Shown in pieces: positions 44,694 to 53,001 of a stretch of 57,156 nucleotides of DNA. Each line of letters starts with the position of its first letter. Position 1 is the first letter of the stretch. The notes below the pieces were generated by a model. That model did not search any database and was not told the DNA's origin. It saw only the letters and a program-made list of their open reading frames with translations. The DNA is from Deltaproteobacteria bacterium. GTDB lineage: Bacteria > Desulfobacterota > Syntrophia > Syntrophales > UBA8958. The position numbers and the translations under genes are program-made. The DNA is taken from positions 5,001-62,156 of the forward strand of contig JAKPCH010000048.1 in NCBI GenBank assembly GCA_029553375.1. Reading direction: 5' to 3'.

Positions 44694-45206
44694 ATGGTTT
44701 CAGACGAGGCGATGATGACCCTGGCCCTTCGAGAGGCGGCCCGGGGTCTCGAGAGGGGTGAGGTGCCCGTGGGGGCCGTCCTGGTCAAAGACGGGAGGAT
44801 CCTGGCGCGGGCCCACAACGCCTGCCTGACCATGAACGACCCCACGGCCCACGCCGAGGTTCTGGCCCTCCGGGAGGGCGGCCGGATCCTGGGCAACTAC
44901 CGCCTCATGGACACGACCCTGTACGTGACCCTCGAGCCCTGCATCATGTGTACAGGTGCCCTCGTCCACGCCCGGGTCTCCCGCCTCGTTTACGGCGCCG
45001 CCGATCCCAAGGGGGGTGCCGTGGCATCCCTTCACCGCCTCCTGGCGGATGAGCGCCTCAACCATCGCGTCCTGGTCACGGCGGGTATCCTGGAGGGACC
45101 GTGCGGAGAAATTTTGAGTGGATTTTTCCGAAAAAAGAGGCTATCATCACCACTCCGTTCGGATCCAGAAGACGAACGAAGCGGAGAGATACCGAAGTGG
45201 TCGTAA
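44694..45206 (+). CDS. tadA: tRNA-specific adenosine deaminase
   Basis: 170 residues. Converts A34 to inosine in tRNA-Arg(ACG). Zinc-site motifs HAEVLAL (with catalytic Glu) and PCIMCTGALVHARV are complete; VPVGAVLV and HNACLTMNDPTAHAE also match. The last eight codons overlap the 5' half of the following tRNA-Ser gene, so the extreme C-terminal tail is probably non-essential. TTGACA at 44659 may be its -35. Confidence 0.96.
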   Translation: MVSDEAMMTLALREAARGLERGEVPVGAVLVKDGRILARAHNACLTMNDPTAHAEVLALREGGRILGNYRLMDTTLYVTLEPCIMCTGALVHARVSRLVYGAADPKGGAVASLHRLLADERLNHRVLVTAGILEGPCGEILSGFFRKKRLSSPLRSDPEDERSGEIPKWS

Positions 45207-45276
45207 CGGGATCGACTCGAAATCGATTTGGGGGCCAAAAGCTCTCACGGGGGTTCGAATCCCCCTCTCTCCGCCA
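45183..45276 (+). tRNA. tRNA-Ser(CGA)
   Basis: Acceptor GGAGAGA pairs with TCTCTCC; discriminator G then encoded CCA. Anticodon stem ATCGA/TCGAT encloses loop CTCGAAA, anticodon CGA at 45218-45220. The long variable arm (about 45228-45247) is typical of class II serine tRNA; T-loop GTTCGAATC present. Its first 24 bases overlap the end of tadA. Confidence 0.97.
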
Positions 45277-45290
45277 TTTTGGAAAATCCC

Positions 45291-45384
45291 GGAGAGATGC
45301 CTGAGAGGCCGAAAGGGCACGACTGGAAATCGTGTGTATGCCCTAAAAGGTGTACCGCGGGTTCGAATCCCGCTCTCTCCGCCA
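45291..45384 (+). tRNA. tRNA-Ser(GGA)
   Basis: Acceptor GGAGAGA/TCTCTCC, anticodon stem CACGA/TCGTG around CTGGAAA, anticodon GGA; long variable arm; GTTCGAATC T-loop; encoded CCA. Fourteen bases after the previous serine tRNA, sharing acceptor and T-arm sequence, so a tandem duplicate with changed anticodon. Confidence 0.97.
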
Positions 45385-45428
45385 TGAGAAAATAGGGGGG
45401 CCGAAGGAATCCGGCCCCTTCACGGCTC

Positions 45429-45530
45429 GATAGCCGGGTCCCGTGCAACGAAGGATTGTGAACCCCGTCAGGTCCGGAAGGAAGCAGCGGTAGCAATAAC
45501 CGACGTGTGCTGCGGGGTAGCCTGGCTATT
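45429..45530 (+). ncRNA. ffs: Signal recognition particle RNA, small bacterial type
   Basis: The conserved Ffh-binding tip GTCAGGTCCGGAAGGAAGCAGC (reported here as position 45467-45488) with its GGAA tetraloop is exact. The ends pair: ATAGCC near 45430 with GGCTAT near 45524-45529. About 100 bases, the 4.5S-like form lacking an Alu domain. Lies between tRNA-Ser and dnaX, as in many bacteria. Confidence 0.96.
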
Positions 45531-45542
45531 CTTATATGACCT

Positions 45543-47228
45543 ATGTCCGATTATCTCGTCATCGCCCGTAAATGGCGGCCCCAGACCTTCGAGGAGGTCG
45601 TCGGTCAGGAAGCGGTGGTAAGGACCCTCATGAACGCCATCGCCCTGGGGAGGGTGGCCCACGCCTTCCTCTTCAGCGGCCCCCGGGGCGTCGGCAAGAC
45701 CTCCGTGGCCCGCATCCTCTCCAAGGCCCTGAACTGCGCCGCCGGTCCCACCCCGTCACCCTGCGGGGTCTGCGTCAATTGCCGGGAGATCACCGACGGC
45801 ACCTCCCTCGACGTCCGGGAGATCGACGGGGCGTCGAACCGGGGCATCGACGAGATCCGGGAACTGAGGGAGAACGTGAGATTCGTCCCCGCCTCGTGCC
45901 GCTACAAGATCTATATCGTCGACGAGGTCCACATGCTGACCCGGGAGGCCTTCAACGCCCTCCTCAAGACCCTCGAGGAGCCGCCTCCCCACGTCATCTT
46001 CATCTTTGCCACTACGGAGACCCAGAAGATCCCCGCCACCATTCTTTCCCGCTGCCAGAACTACGATTTCCAGAGGATCCCGCCGCGCCTGATCCGGGAC
46101 AACCTCATGAGGATCGCCGCGGCGGAGGGGATCAGGATCAGCGACAAGGCCCTTCTCTGGATCGCCGAGGCCGGCGACGGCAGCATGAGGGACGCCCAGA
46201 GCGTCTTCGACCAGGTCATTTCCTACGCCGGCGAGGAGATCGCCGACGAGCAGGTGGAGGAACTCCTGGGGAGACGTGACCTCCGTTTCGTCAACCGCAT
46301 CGCCGAGGGGATCCTCGCCCGGGATGCCGCCGCCTGCCTCAAGGCCGTGGATGAGGCCTACTTCGCCGGCATGGACATGACGGTCCTCCACACCCTTCTC
46401 CTGAACCATTTCCGCAACCTCCTCGTCATCAAGGTCGTGGACGGGGCGGAAGGGGTCCTGAACCTGGGCCGGGAAGAGACCGAACAGTTGAAGGCCCAGG
46501 CCGCCAAGGCCGACCGGGATCATCTCCAGCGCCTCGTGGACATCCTCCTCGAGGCGGAGCAGGCGGTGAAGAGGAGCCTCCAACCCCGGATAAACGTGGA
46601 GTTGACCCTCATCGAGATGGCCACCCTCCCCCCCCTCATCCCCCTCGACGACGTGATGAGACGCATGGAGGAACTGGAGCGGCGTCTGAGACAAGGGGGA
46701 GACGGGGAGGTGAAGCGGGCGGAGAGGAGACACGTCGCCGAGACCCCGCCGTCCGTCCCTTCCACCCCTTCTCCGCCCCCTCAGCCTCCCGATGCGGGAG
46801 AGACCGAACCGTCCGCGGGCCCGGTGGTTTCATGGGAGGCCTTCAGGGCCCTTGTCGTCAAGGCCGATCCCGTCCTCGGTGCCAAGTTGGAGGGGGGGCG
46901 GTTTCTGGAGGAAGGCGAGGGGGAACCGGCCCTTGCCTTCCCCAAGGGCCACCTCTTCCTCGAGGATATAGAGAGAAGCGCCGAGACCCTCCGGGGACTG
47001 GCGGCGAGGTTCTTCAACCGTGAAGGTTTCGCCCTGCGGATCGTCCGCCTCGAGGAAAACGGGACGGAGAAGAAGGGGGTGGAAGGTTCGGGAGGGGGAA
47101 GCAACTTCGTCGAGGAACGGCGTGAGGCCCTTAATTCACCGGCCGTCCAAAAGGTCCTGGACATCTTCGCCTCCGCCCGGGTAAGGGAGGTCAGGCCCAT
47201 AAATTCGCGCAAGGAGGTAACGTCTTGA
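45543..47228 (+). CDS. dnaX: DNA polymerase III subunits gamma/tau
   Basis: Clamp-loader ATPase, 561 residues. YLVIARKWRPQTFEEVVGQ, Walker A SGPRGVGKTSVARIL, zinc-binding cysteines (CAAGPTPSPCGVCVNC), DEVHMLT and SRCQNYDF (sensor/arginine finger region) are present. After about residue 365 a short Pro-rich linker (PSVPSTPSPPPQPPD) and a tau-like C-terminal domain follow. Twelve bases after the SRP RNA 3' end region; overlaps ybaB by four bases. Confidence 0.97.
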   Translation: MSDYLVIARKWRPQTFEEVVGQEAVVRTLMNAIALGRVAHAFLFSGPRGVGKTSVARILSKALNCAAGPTPSPCGVCVNCREITDGTSLDVREIDGASNRGIDEIRELRENVRFVPASCRYKIYIVDEVHMLTREAFNALLKTLEEPPPHVIFIFATTETQKIPATILSRCQNYDFQRIPPRLIRDNLMRIAAAEGIRISDKALLWIAEAGDGSMRDAQSVFDQVISYAGEEIADEQVEELLGRRDLRFVNRIAEGILARDAAACLKAVDEAYFAGMDMTVLHTLLLNHFRNLLVIKVVDGAEGVLNLGREETEQLKAQAAKADRDHLQRLVDILLEAEQAVKRSLQPRINVELTLIEMATLPPLIPLDDVMRRMEELERRLRQGGDGEVKRAERRHVAETPPSVPSTPSPPPQPPDAGETEPSAGPVVSWEAFRALVVKADPVLGAKLEGGRFLEEGEGEPALAFPKGHLFLEDIERSAETLRGLAARFFNREGFALRIVRLEENGTEKKGVEGSGGGSNFVEERREALNSPAVQKVLDIFASARVREVRPINSRKEVTS

Positions 47229-47536
47229 CCAACTTCGGCAACATCATGAAACAGGCGAAGAAGCTCCAAGAGAGGATGGCGAGGCTCCAAGAGGAGCTGG
47301 CGACGAAGACCGTCGAGGCCTCGGCGGGCGGGGGTATGGTCTCGGTAACCGTCAACGGCAAATTCGAGGTGGTCTCCCTCAGGATCGAGAGGGACGTGGT
47401 CAACGCCGACGACGTGGAGATGCTCCAGGATCTCGTCATGGCCGCCGTCAATGAGGGTATCCGCAAGGCCCAGGAAATGGCCCAGACGGAGATGGCCAAG
47501 ATCACGGGCGGCCTCGCCATCCCCGGCCTTTCCTGA
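47225..47536 (+). CDS. ybaB: YbaB/EbfC nucleoid-associated protein
   Basis: 103 residues: FGNIMKQAKKLQERMARLQEELA, then SAGGGMVSVTVNGKFEVVSLRI, the usual YbaB pattern. TTG start at 47225 lies six bases after AAGGAGG and overlaps dnaX's stop (TTGA). dnaX-ybaB-recR is a near-universal order, confirming the assignment. Confidence 0.96.
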   Translation: MTNFGNIMKQAKKLQERMARLQEELATKTVEASAGGGMVSVTVNGKFEVVSLRIERDVVNADDVEMLQDLVMAAVNEGIRKAQEMAQTEMAKITGGLAIPGLS

Positions 47537-47545
47537 GGGGGGTCC

Positions 47546-48145
47546 GTGTCTCGTTACGCTCCTCCCCTGGCCCGCCTCATCAAGGAACTGGCCCGTTTCC
47601 CCGGCATCGGCGAGAAGACGGCGGCCCGCCTGGCGAACTTCATCCTCCACGAGTCCGCGGAGGACGCCCGGCGCCTTGCCGAGAGCATCCTGGAGGTGAA
47701 GGAGAAGATCCGCCTCTGCCGCGTCTGCTTCAATCTGAGCGAGGGGGACGTCTGCCCCGTCTGTTCCGATCCCGACCGGGACGGGACGGTGATCTGCGTC
47801 GTCGAGGACCCCGACGCCCTCATCGCCCTCGAGGAATCGGGGACCTACCGGGGTCTCTACCACGTCCTCCACGGTGTCCTCTCCCCCCTCGACGGCGTCG
47901 GGCCGGAGAAGATCCGGGTCCGGGAGCTCATCGAGCGGGTCCGCGGCGGCGCCGTGAAGGAGGTCATCCTGGCCACCAACCCCTCCGTCCAGGGCGAGGC
48001 CACGGCGGTCTTCCTCATGAGGTCCCTCGCCGAAAAGACGGTGCGGGTCTCCCGGATCGCCACGGGTGTCCCCGTGGGGGGTGATCTGAAATACGCCGAC
48101 CGGATGACCCTCGCCAAGGCCCTCGAAGGCCGCCGGGTCATGTAG
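47546..48145 (+). CDS. recR: Recombination protein RecR
   Basis: 199 residues. Helix-hairpin-helix ([19 protein letters not shown]), C4 zinc finger ([16 protein letters not shown]), Toprim domain ([28 protein letters not shown]) and Walker-B-like C-terminal region. Works with RecO/RecF in gap repair. Starts with GTG 47546, ten bases after ybaB. Confidence 0.97.
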   Translation: MSRYAPPLARLIKELARFPGIGEKTAARLANFILHESAEDARRLAESILEVKEKIRLCRVCFNLSEGDVCPVCSDPDRDGTVICVVEDPDALIALEESGTYRGLYHVLHGVLSPLDGVGPEKIRVRELIERVRGGAVKEVILATNPSVQGEATAVFLMRSLAEKTVRVSRIATGVPVGGDLKYADRMTLAKALEGRRVM

Positions 48146-48150
48146 AAACC

Positions 48151-48996
48151 ATGGCCGCCCGGGAGATTCGCTCCGAGGAGATTACCGCCGCCGTGAAACG
48201 CCTCTTTCTCGAGGCCAACACCTCCCTCGGCGACGATGTGCGCCGGGCCGTCGAGGCCGCCCTTCCCCTGGAGACCTCCCCCCTGGGCCGTCACGCCCTG
48301 GAGATGATCCTGGAAAACGACGACGTCGCCAAAGGGTGTTTCCTTCCCCTCTGTCAGGACACGGGGCTGGCCATCGTCTTCGCCGAGGTGGGCCAGGACG
48401 TCCGCCTCGTAGGCGCCCCCTTTCGTGACGCCGTGGAGGAAGGGGTCAGACAGGCCTATCGGGACGGCCATTTCCGCCCCTCCGTGTGCCATCCCCTGAC
48501 GCGGGAGAACACGAAGGACAACACCCCGGCCGTCGTCCACGTGGAGATCGTCCCGGGCGACCGGGTTCGTCTCGCCGCCATGGCGAAGGGAGGGGGCAGC
48601 GAGAACGCCGGTTCCGTGACCATGATGCTCCCCACGGCGGGACTCAAGGGCGTGAAGGATCACGTGGTGGACGTCGTGAGGAGGGCCGGCCCCAACCCCT
48701 GCCCCCCCGTGACGGTCGGCGTCGGTATCGGCGGGGCCGTGGAGGAGGCGGCCCTGATGGCGAAGAAGGCCCTCCTGCGCCCCGTCGGTTCCGTCAACCC
48801 CGACCCTTCCCTGGCCGCCCTCGAAGGGGAGCTCCTGGCGGAGATCAACGCCCTCGGCATCGGTCCCCAGGGATTCGGCGGCCGAACCACGTGCCTGGCC
48901 GTCTTTTTGGCCGTCAAACCATGTCACATCGCCTCCCTCCCCGTGGCGGTCTGTATCCAATGCCATGCCGCCCGGCACCGAGAGGTCGTCCTGTGA
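48151..48996 (+). CDS. Class I fumarate hydratase, alpha subunit
   Basis: Oxygen-sensitive 4Fe-4S hydro-lyase subunit, 281 residues. Fe-S ligand cysteines appear in LCQDTG, near IQCHAAR and in TTCLAV; GGGSEN and KDNTPAVVH are typical. Could act on fumarate or tartrate (TtdA type); fumarase is likelier in an anaerobe lacking other tartrate genes. Overlaps beta subunit by four bases. Confidence 0.94.
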   Translation: MAAREIRSEEITAAVKRLFLEANTSLGDDVRRAVEAALPLETSPLGRHALEMILENDDVAKGCFLPLCQDTGLAIVFAEVGQDVRLVGAPFRDAVEEGVRQAYRDGHFRPSVCHPLTRENTKDNTPAVVHVEIVPGDRVRLAAMAKGGGSENAGSVTMMLPTAGLKGVKDHVVDVVRRAGPNPCPPVTVGVGIGGAVEEAALMAKKALLRPVGSVNPDPSLAALEGELLAEINALGIGPQGFGGRTTCLAVFLAVKPCHIASLPVAVCIQCHAARHREVVL

Positions 48997-49538
48997 GGCC
49001 AGTCATCGAGATCGCCACTCCCCTCACCGCCGCCGCGTGCCGCTCCCTCAGGGCCGGTGACAGGGTGAGCCTCTCGGGCGACGTCATCACCGCCCGCGAC
49101 ACGGCCCACCGCCTTCTGTGCGAGGCCCTCGCCCGGGGGGAGGGCCTCCCCTTCCCCGCCGAGGGGGCGGTGATCTTCTACGCCGGCCCCTGCCCCGCCC
49201 CGCCGGGGTTCATCATCGGGGCCGTGGGCCCGACGACGAGCTATCGCATGGACCCCTTCACCGTACCACTCCTGAAGGCGGGCGTCCGGGGCATGATCGG
49301 CAAGGGGAAGAGGTCGGCGGCGGTGCGGGAGGCCATCAAGGAGCACTCCGCCGTCTATCTCGCCGCCTTAGGCGGGATCGCCGCCCTCCTGTCCCGTTGC
49401 GTGACTCAAAACGAGATCCTCGCCTATCCCGACCTCGGACCCGAGGCGGTCAGGCGGCTGACGGTGCGAAACCTGCCCCTCGTCGTCGTCAACGACCCCT
49501 GGGGCAACGACCTCTATGAACAGGTGCTTTCGAGATGA
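48993..49538 (+). CDS. Class I fumarate hydratase, beta subunit
   Basis: 181 residues from GTG 48993, which overlaps the alpha-subunit TGA (GTGA). LRAGDRVSLSGDVITARDTAHRL and GPTTSYRMDPFT, MIGKGK and DPWGNDLY are family motifs. Completes a two-subunit fumarase that interconverts malate and fumarate. Its TGA is overlapped by the next ATG. Confidence 0.95.
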   Translation: MRPVIEIATPLTAAACRSLRAGDRVSLSGDVITARDTAHRLLCEALARGEGLPFPAEGAVIFYAGPCPAPPGFIIGAVGPTTSYRMDPFTVPLLKAGVRGMIGKGKRSAAVREAIKEHSAVYLAALGGIAALLSRCVTQNEILAYPDLGPEAVRRLTVRNLPLVVVNDPWGNDLYEQVLSR

Positions 49539-50191
49539 TCAAGCCTCGGTCGACCATCGCGAAACTGAAAGAGGGCAAACAGGTCATCATCGCCGCCCTG
49601 GGCGATTCCCTCACCCAGGGCTGGATGGTGAGGATGGGTTACATCGACTATCTCAAGGAGATGCTGCGGGAGCAATACCCCCAGGCCCACCTCACCATCG
49701 TCAGGAGGGGCATCCCCGGAGACACGGCGGACAACGGTCTCTACCGCCTCCGCCGGGACGTCCTGAATCACAACCCCGACTGCGTCTTCGTCCAGTACGC
49801 CATCAACGACGCCTACCTGGGCTTTACGCCCAAACAGTTTCGGGACTACATCGAGGAGATCATCGAGGAGATCCAGGCGGATTCGGAGGCGGACATCGTC
49901 CTCATCACCTCGAGCTACCTGGAGGACGCCAGGGAGTATGCCTACATCCTCAAGTACTACGACCAGCTCGTTGAGTTGGCGGAGAAACACCGCCTCCCCA
50001 TCGCCCGGACCGATCTGTACTGGAAGGCGGCCGTGGAGGGGGGTGTCGACTTCGGCACCCTCGTCCAGTACGATCTCGTCCACCCCACGGCCCTGGGTTA
50101 CCGCTACATGGCCCAGGCCGTCATGGACCTATTCCGCGAGGACGACAAGGGCGTCCACGGCGGCGATCTTCCCGTCCGGTCTGATCTTTAG
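49535..50191 (+). CDS. SGNH/GDSL-family hydrolase
   Basis: 218 residues. Block I GDSLTQG (nucleophile Ser), block II glycine in GIPGDTADN, block III YAINDAY (Asn) and block V DLVHPTALGY (catalytic Asp-His). No signal peptide, so a cytoplasmic esterase or lysophospholipase-like enzyme. ATG overlaps the fumarase beta stop. The final 21 codons overlap, antisense, the 3' end of the acetyl-CoA synthetase gene; the tail after the DLVHP block is probably not needed. Confidence 0.9.
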   Translation: MIKPRSTIAKLKEGKQVIIAALGDSLTQGWMVRMGYIDYLKEMLREQYPQAHLTIVRRGIPGDTADNGLYRLRRDVLNHNPDCVFVQYAINDAYLGFTPKQFRDYIEEIIEEIQADSEADIVLITSSYLEDAREYAYILKYYDQLVELAEKHRLPIARTDLYWKAAVEGGVDFGTLVQYDLVHPTALGYRYMAQAVMDLFREDDKGVHGGDLPVRSDL

Positions 50192-50818
50192 GGGATTGAT
50201 ATCGATCTCGGCGATCTCGGGGAAGCGGATCCCTACCTCCCCCAGGGCCGTCAGGATCCCGCAGAGGGTCTCCCGGTCCACCGCCGCCTCGCCGCGGAAG
50301 GGTTCGAGGACGGCCCTTCCCCGGATGTCTTCCATCATGGCCGACGCCTCCTCCCTCGTGAGGGGGGCGACGCGGAAGGTATTGTCCCGGAGGATCTCCG
50401 TCAGGATACCGCCCAGGCCGAACATGACGCAGGGCCCGAAATGGGGGTCCCGCAGGAGACCGCAGACGAGTTCCCTGAGGCCTTTAACCATCTCCTGGAC
50501 GAGGAGGGCCTCGCAGCCATCGATCTTCAGGATCCGTCCCGCCTCCGCCCTCACGGCGGCGGCGTCGGCGAGGTGCAAGGAGACGGCCCCCAGCTCCGTC
50601 TTGTGGGTCAGCCTCTCCCCCAGACCCTTGAGGACCACGGGGTAACCGAGGCCCCGGGCGGCCTCCACGGCCTCTTCCCCGTCCCTCGCCACGACCTCGC
50701 GGCACACGGGGATGCCGAAGGCGCCCAGAAAGGCCTTGGCATCATATTCGCTCAGGACCCGTCTTCCCCTGTCCCTTGCCTCCTTCAAGATCCTCGCCGC
50801 TTCTTCATGACCCGCCAT
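50129..50818 (-). CDS. ADP-forming acetyl-CoA synthetase beta chain (ATP-grasp)
   Basis: 229 residues matching the beta subunit of ADP-forming acyl-CoA synthetase: VLSEYDAKAFLGAFGIPV, YPVVLKGLGERLTHKTELG, MFGLGGILTEILRDNTFRVAPL and the ending EIAEIDINPL. It makes ATP from acetyl-CoA with its alpha chain, which is not in this window. Convergent with the SGNH gene, sharing 63 bases; divergent from porG 151 bases away, next to pyruvate oxidoreductase, so pyruvate-to-acetate flow is likely. Confidence 0.92.
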   Translation of the reverse strand: MAGHEEAARILKEARDRGRRVLSEYDAKAFLGAFGIPVCREVVARDGEEAVEAARGLGYPVVLKGLGERLTHKTELGAVSLHLADAAAVRAEAGRILKIDGCEALLVQEMVKGLRELVCGLLRDPHFGPCVMFGLGGILTEILRDNTFRVAPLTREEASAMMEDIRGRAVLEPFRGEAAVDRETLCGILTALGEVGIRFPEIAEIDINPLKIRPDGKIAAVDALVVLAE

Positions 50819-50969
50819 GATCGTTACCTCCGTCTAAAGCCCGCCCTCTCCTATCGGTCAGGCCGGGACGTTGTCAACGTTTTTGTGGCCCTCCACCTAT
50901 TTATCGTTGACAGCTCTACTCATTTTTAGTACGGGGGAACATCTTTTTTCACCGGGGAGATACATCAAC

Positions 50970-51518
50970 ATGATCGAGATTCGTTGGCACGGAAGGGGCG
51001 GCCAGGGCGCCGTCACATCGGTGGAACTCCTGGCCCTGGCGGCGATCGAAGAGGGGAAGTACGCCCAGGGCTTCCCGGCCTTCGGCCCGGAGCGCCGGGG
51101 CGCGCCCGTCATGGCGTACAACCGGGTTTCCGACAAGCCGATCAAGATCAGGTCGGGCATCTACCACCCCGACGTGGTCGTGGTCTTGGATCCGAGCCTC
51201 GTGGGCTTGGTCAACGTAACGGACGGCCTCAAAGAAAACGGCCTCCTGATCGTCAACACCTCCAAGCCCCCGGCGACCCTCAGGGAACAGCTCAAGTATA
51301 AGGGCAGGATGGCGGTCGTGGACGCCACCGCCATCGCCAGGGAGGAACTGGGGGTGCCCATCGCCAACACCACCATGCTGGGGGCGGTCCTGAAGGCCAC
51401 GGGAGTCCTGAAGATGGAGTCCCTCGAAGGCCCCATCGAGGAACGGTTCGGCAAGATCGCGGACAAGAACAAGCGGGCCATGAAAAGGGCCTATGAAGGC
51501 GTCAAGATGGTCAAGTAA
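50970..51518 (+). CDS. porG: Pyruvate:ferredoxin oxidoreductase, gamma subunit
   Basis: 182 residues from ATG 50970 (GGGGAGA upstream; longer frame from 50871 does not match the family). MIEIRWHGRGGQGAVTSVELLALAAIEEGKYAQGFPAFGPERRGAP is the classic gamma-subunit opening. First of four por genes in G-D-A-B order. A TTGACA at 50907 lies in the gap, but its -10 is weak. Confidence 0.96.
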   Translation: MIEIRWHGRGGQGAVTSVELLALAAIEEGKYAQGFPAFGPERRGAPVMAYNRVSDKPIKIRSGIYHPDVVVVLDPSLVGLVNVTDGLKENGLLIVNTSKPPATLREQLKYKGRMAVVDATAIAREELGVPIANTTMLGAVLKATGVLKMESLEGPIEERFGKIADKNKRAMKRAYEGVKMVK

Positions 51519-51542
51519 CAACACCAAATGTCGAGGTGATCA

Positions 51543-51836
51543 ATGAAACAGAAGAAATGGCCGGAAGCCTGGCACGAAGTGAACCCCGGGTGCATGGTCT
51601 TTGAGCCGGGGAACGCCCGGGTTTACAAGACGGGGAGTTGGCGGGCCCAGCGCCCCGTATGGGACGACAGGAAATGTATTAAATGTGGCATCTGCTACAT
51701 CTTCTGCCCCGAGGGCTGCATCTCCGAACAGGAGGACGGCTTCTTCCGGGCGGACTTGGATTACTGCAAGGGCTGCGGCATCTGCGCCCACGAGTGCTGG
51801 CCGCAGGCCATCGCCATGGTCGAGGAGGAGGTGTGA
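51543..51836 (+). CDS. porD: Pyruvate:ferredoxin oxidoreductase, delta (ferredoxin) subunit
   Basis: 97-residue 2x[4Fe-4S] ferredoxin-like subunit: CIKCGICYIFCPEGC and CKGCGICAHECWPQA give eight cysteine ligands. N-terminal WRAQRPVW is usual for PorD. Ends two bases before porA's ATG (TGA a ATG). Confidence 0.97.
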   Translation: MKQKKWPEAWHEVNPGCMVFEPGNARVYKTGSWRAQRPVWDDRKCIKCGICYIFCPEGCISEQEDGFFRADLDYCKGCGICAHECWPQAIAMVEEEV

Positions 51837-51837
51837 A

Positions 51838-53001
51838 ATGGGTAAACGAACGGGAATGGAAGTAGCGATCGCCGCCGCCGAGGCCGTCGCCCTTTGCAGA
51901 ATCGACGTGGCCGCCGTCTATCCCATCACCCCCCAGTCCCACATGGCGGAGCACCTCGCCGACATCATCCATGACGGTCGCATCGACGCCGAGTTCATAA
52001 CCGTCGAGTCGGAACACTCCTCCATCAGCGCCTGTGCCGGGGCCTCCGCCACGGGGGCCAGGGTCTACACCGCCACGAGTTCCCAGGGACTCATGCTCAT
52101 GCACGAGATCCTGCCCATCGTGTCGGCCATGCGCCTGCCCGTCGTCATGGGCAACGCCAACCGCGCCGTCTCGGGCCCCCTCAACATCTGGAACGACCAC
52201 ACGGACATCATGCCCCAACGGGACAACGGCTGGATCGTCATGCACGCCGAAAACGGCCAGGAGGTCATCGACATGACCATCCAGTCCTTCAAGATCGCCG
52301 AGCACCCCGACGTGATGCTCCCCGTGGTCCTCAACATCGACGGGTTCCAGCTGACCCACATGATCGAGCCCCTCGAGTTTCCGACCCAGGAAGAGGTGGA
52401 CCGTTTCCTTCCCCCCCGGGTCCCCTTCGCGACCCTCCACCCCGACCGGCCGATCTCCATGGGCTGCTTCAACATGCCCGACATCTTCATGGAGACCATG
52501 AAGGCCAAGGACCAGGCCCTCATCAATTCCAAGAAGACCATCGTCAAGATCTGGAACGAGTGGGGAAAGATGTTCGGCCGGTCCTACAAGCCCATCGAGA
52601 CCTACAAGGCCCGCGGCGCCGAGACCCTGATCCTCACCATGGGTTCCATGGGCGAGACGGCCTCCGTGGCCGTGGACGAGATGAAGGCCAAGGGACGTTC
52701 CGTGGGCCTCGTGAAGATGAGGCTGTGGAGGCCCTTCCCCCTCGACGAGCTGAGGGCGGCCATCAAGGGCTGCAAGACCCTAATCGTCATGGACCGGGCC
52801 GTCTCCTTCGGCGGCGCCGGGGGGCCCCTGGGGACGGAGATCAAGTCCCTCCTCTACCACGACGATCCCCGGCCGCGGATCGTGAACATGATCATGGGTC
52901 TGGGCGGCCGGGACGTGCAGGTCGAGGACTTCATCGCCATGGTGGACCGGGCGGAGAGAAAGGAAGACGACGGATACGAATACTACGGGGTGAGGGAATG
53001 A
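51838..53001 (+). CDS. porA: Pyruvate:ferredoxin oxidoreductase, alpha subunit
   Basis: 387 residues from ATG 51838. VAAVYPITPQSHMAEHLAD, ESEHSSISACAGASATGARVYTATSSQGL and GFQLTHMIEPLEFP are PorA motifs (substrate/thiamin-binding part). Pyruvate is the likely 2-oxoacid, on the basis of these motifs and four-subunit layout. Its stop overlaps the porB start (ATGATG). Confidence 0.96.
   Translation: MGKRTGMEVAIAAAEAVALCRIDVAAVYPITPQSHMAEHLADIIHDGRIDAEFITVESEHSSISACAGASATGARVYTATSSQGLMLMHEILPIVSAMRLPVVMGNANRAVSGPLNIWNDHTDIMPQRDNGWIVMHAENGQEVIDMTIQSFKIAEHPDVMLPVVLNIDGFQLTHMIEPLEFPTQEEVDRFLPPRVPFATLHPDRPISMGCFNMPDIFMETMKAKDQALINSKKTIVKIWNEWGKMFGRSYKPIETYKARGAETLILTMGSMGETASVAVDEMKAKGRSVGLVKMRLWRPFPLDELRAAIKGCKTLIVMDRAVSFGGAGGPLGTEIKSLLYHDDPRPRIVNMIMGLGGRDVQVEDFIAMVDRAERKEDDGYEYYGVRE

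Noticed and set aside
50871-50969. N-terminal extension of porG
   Set aside because: The added residues do not match the family; ATG 50970 has a ribosome site and the canonical MIEIRWHGRGGQG start.
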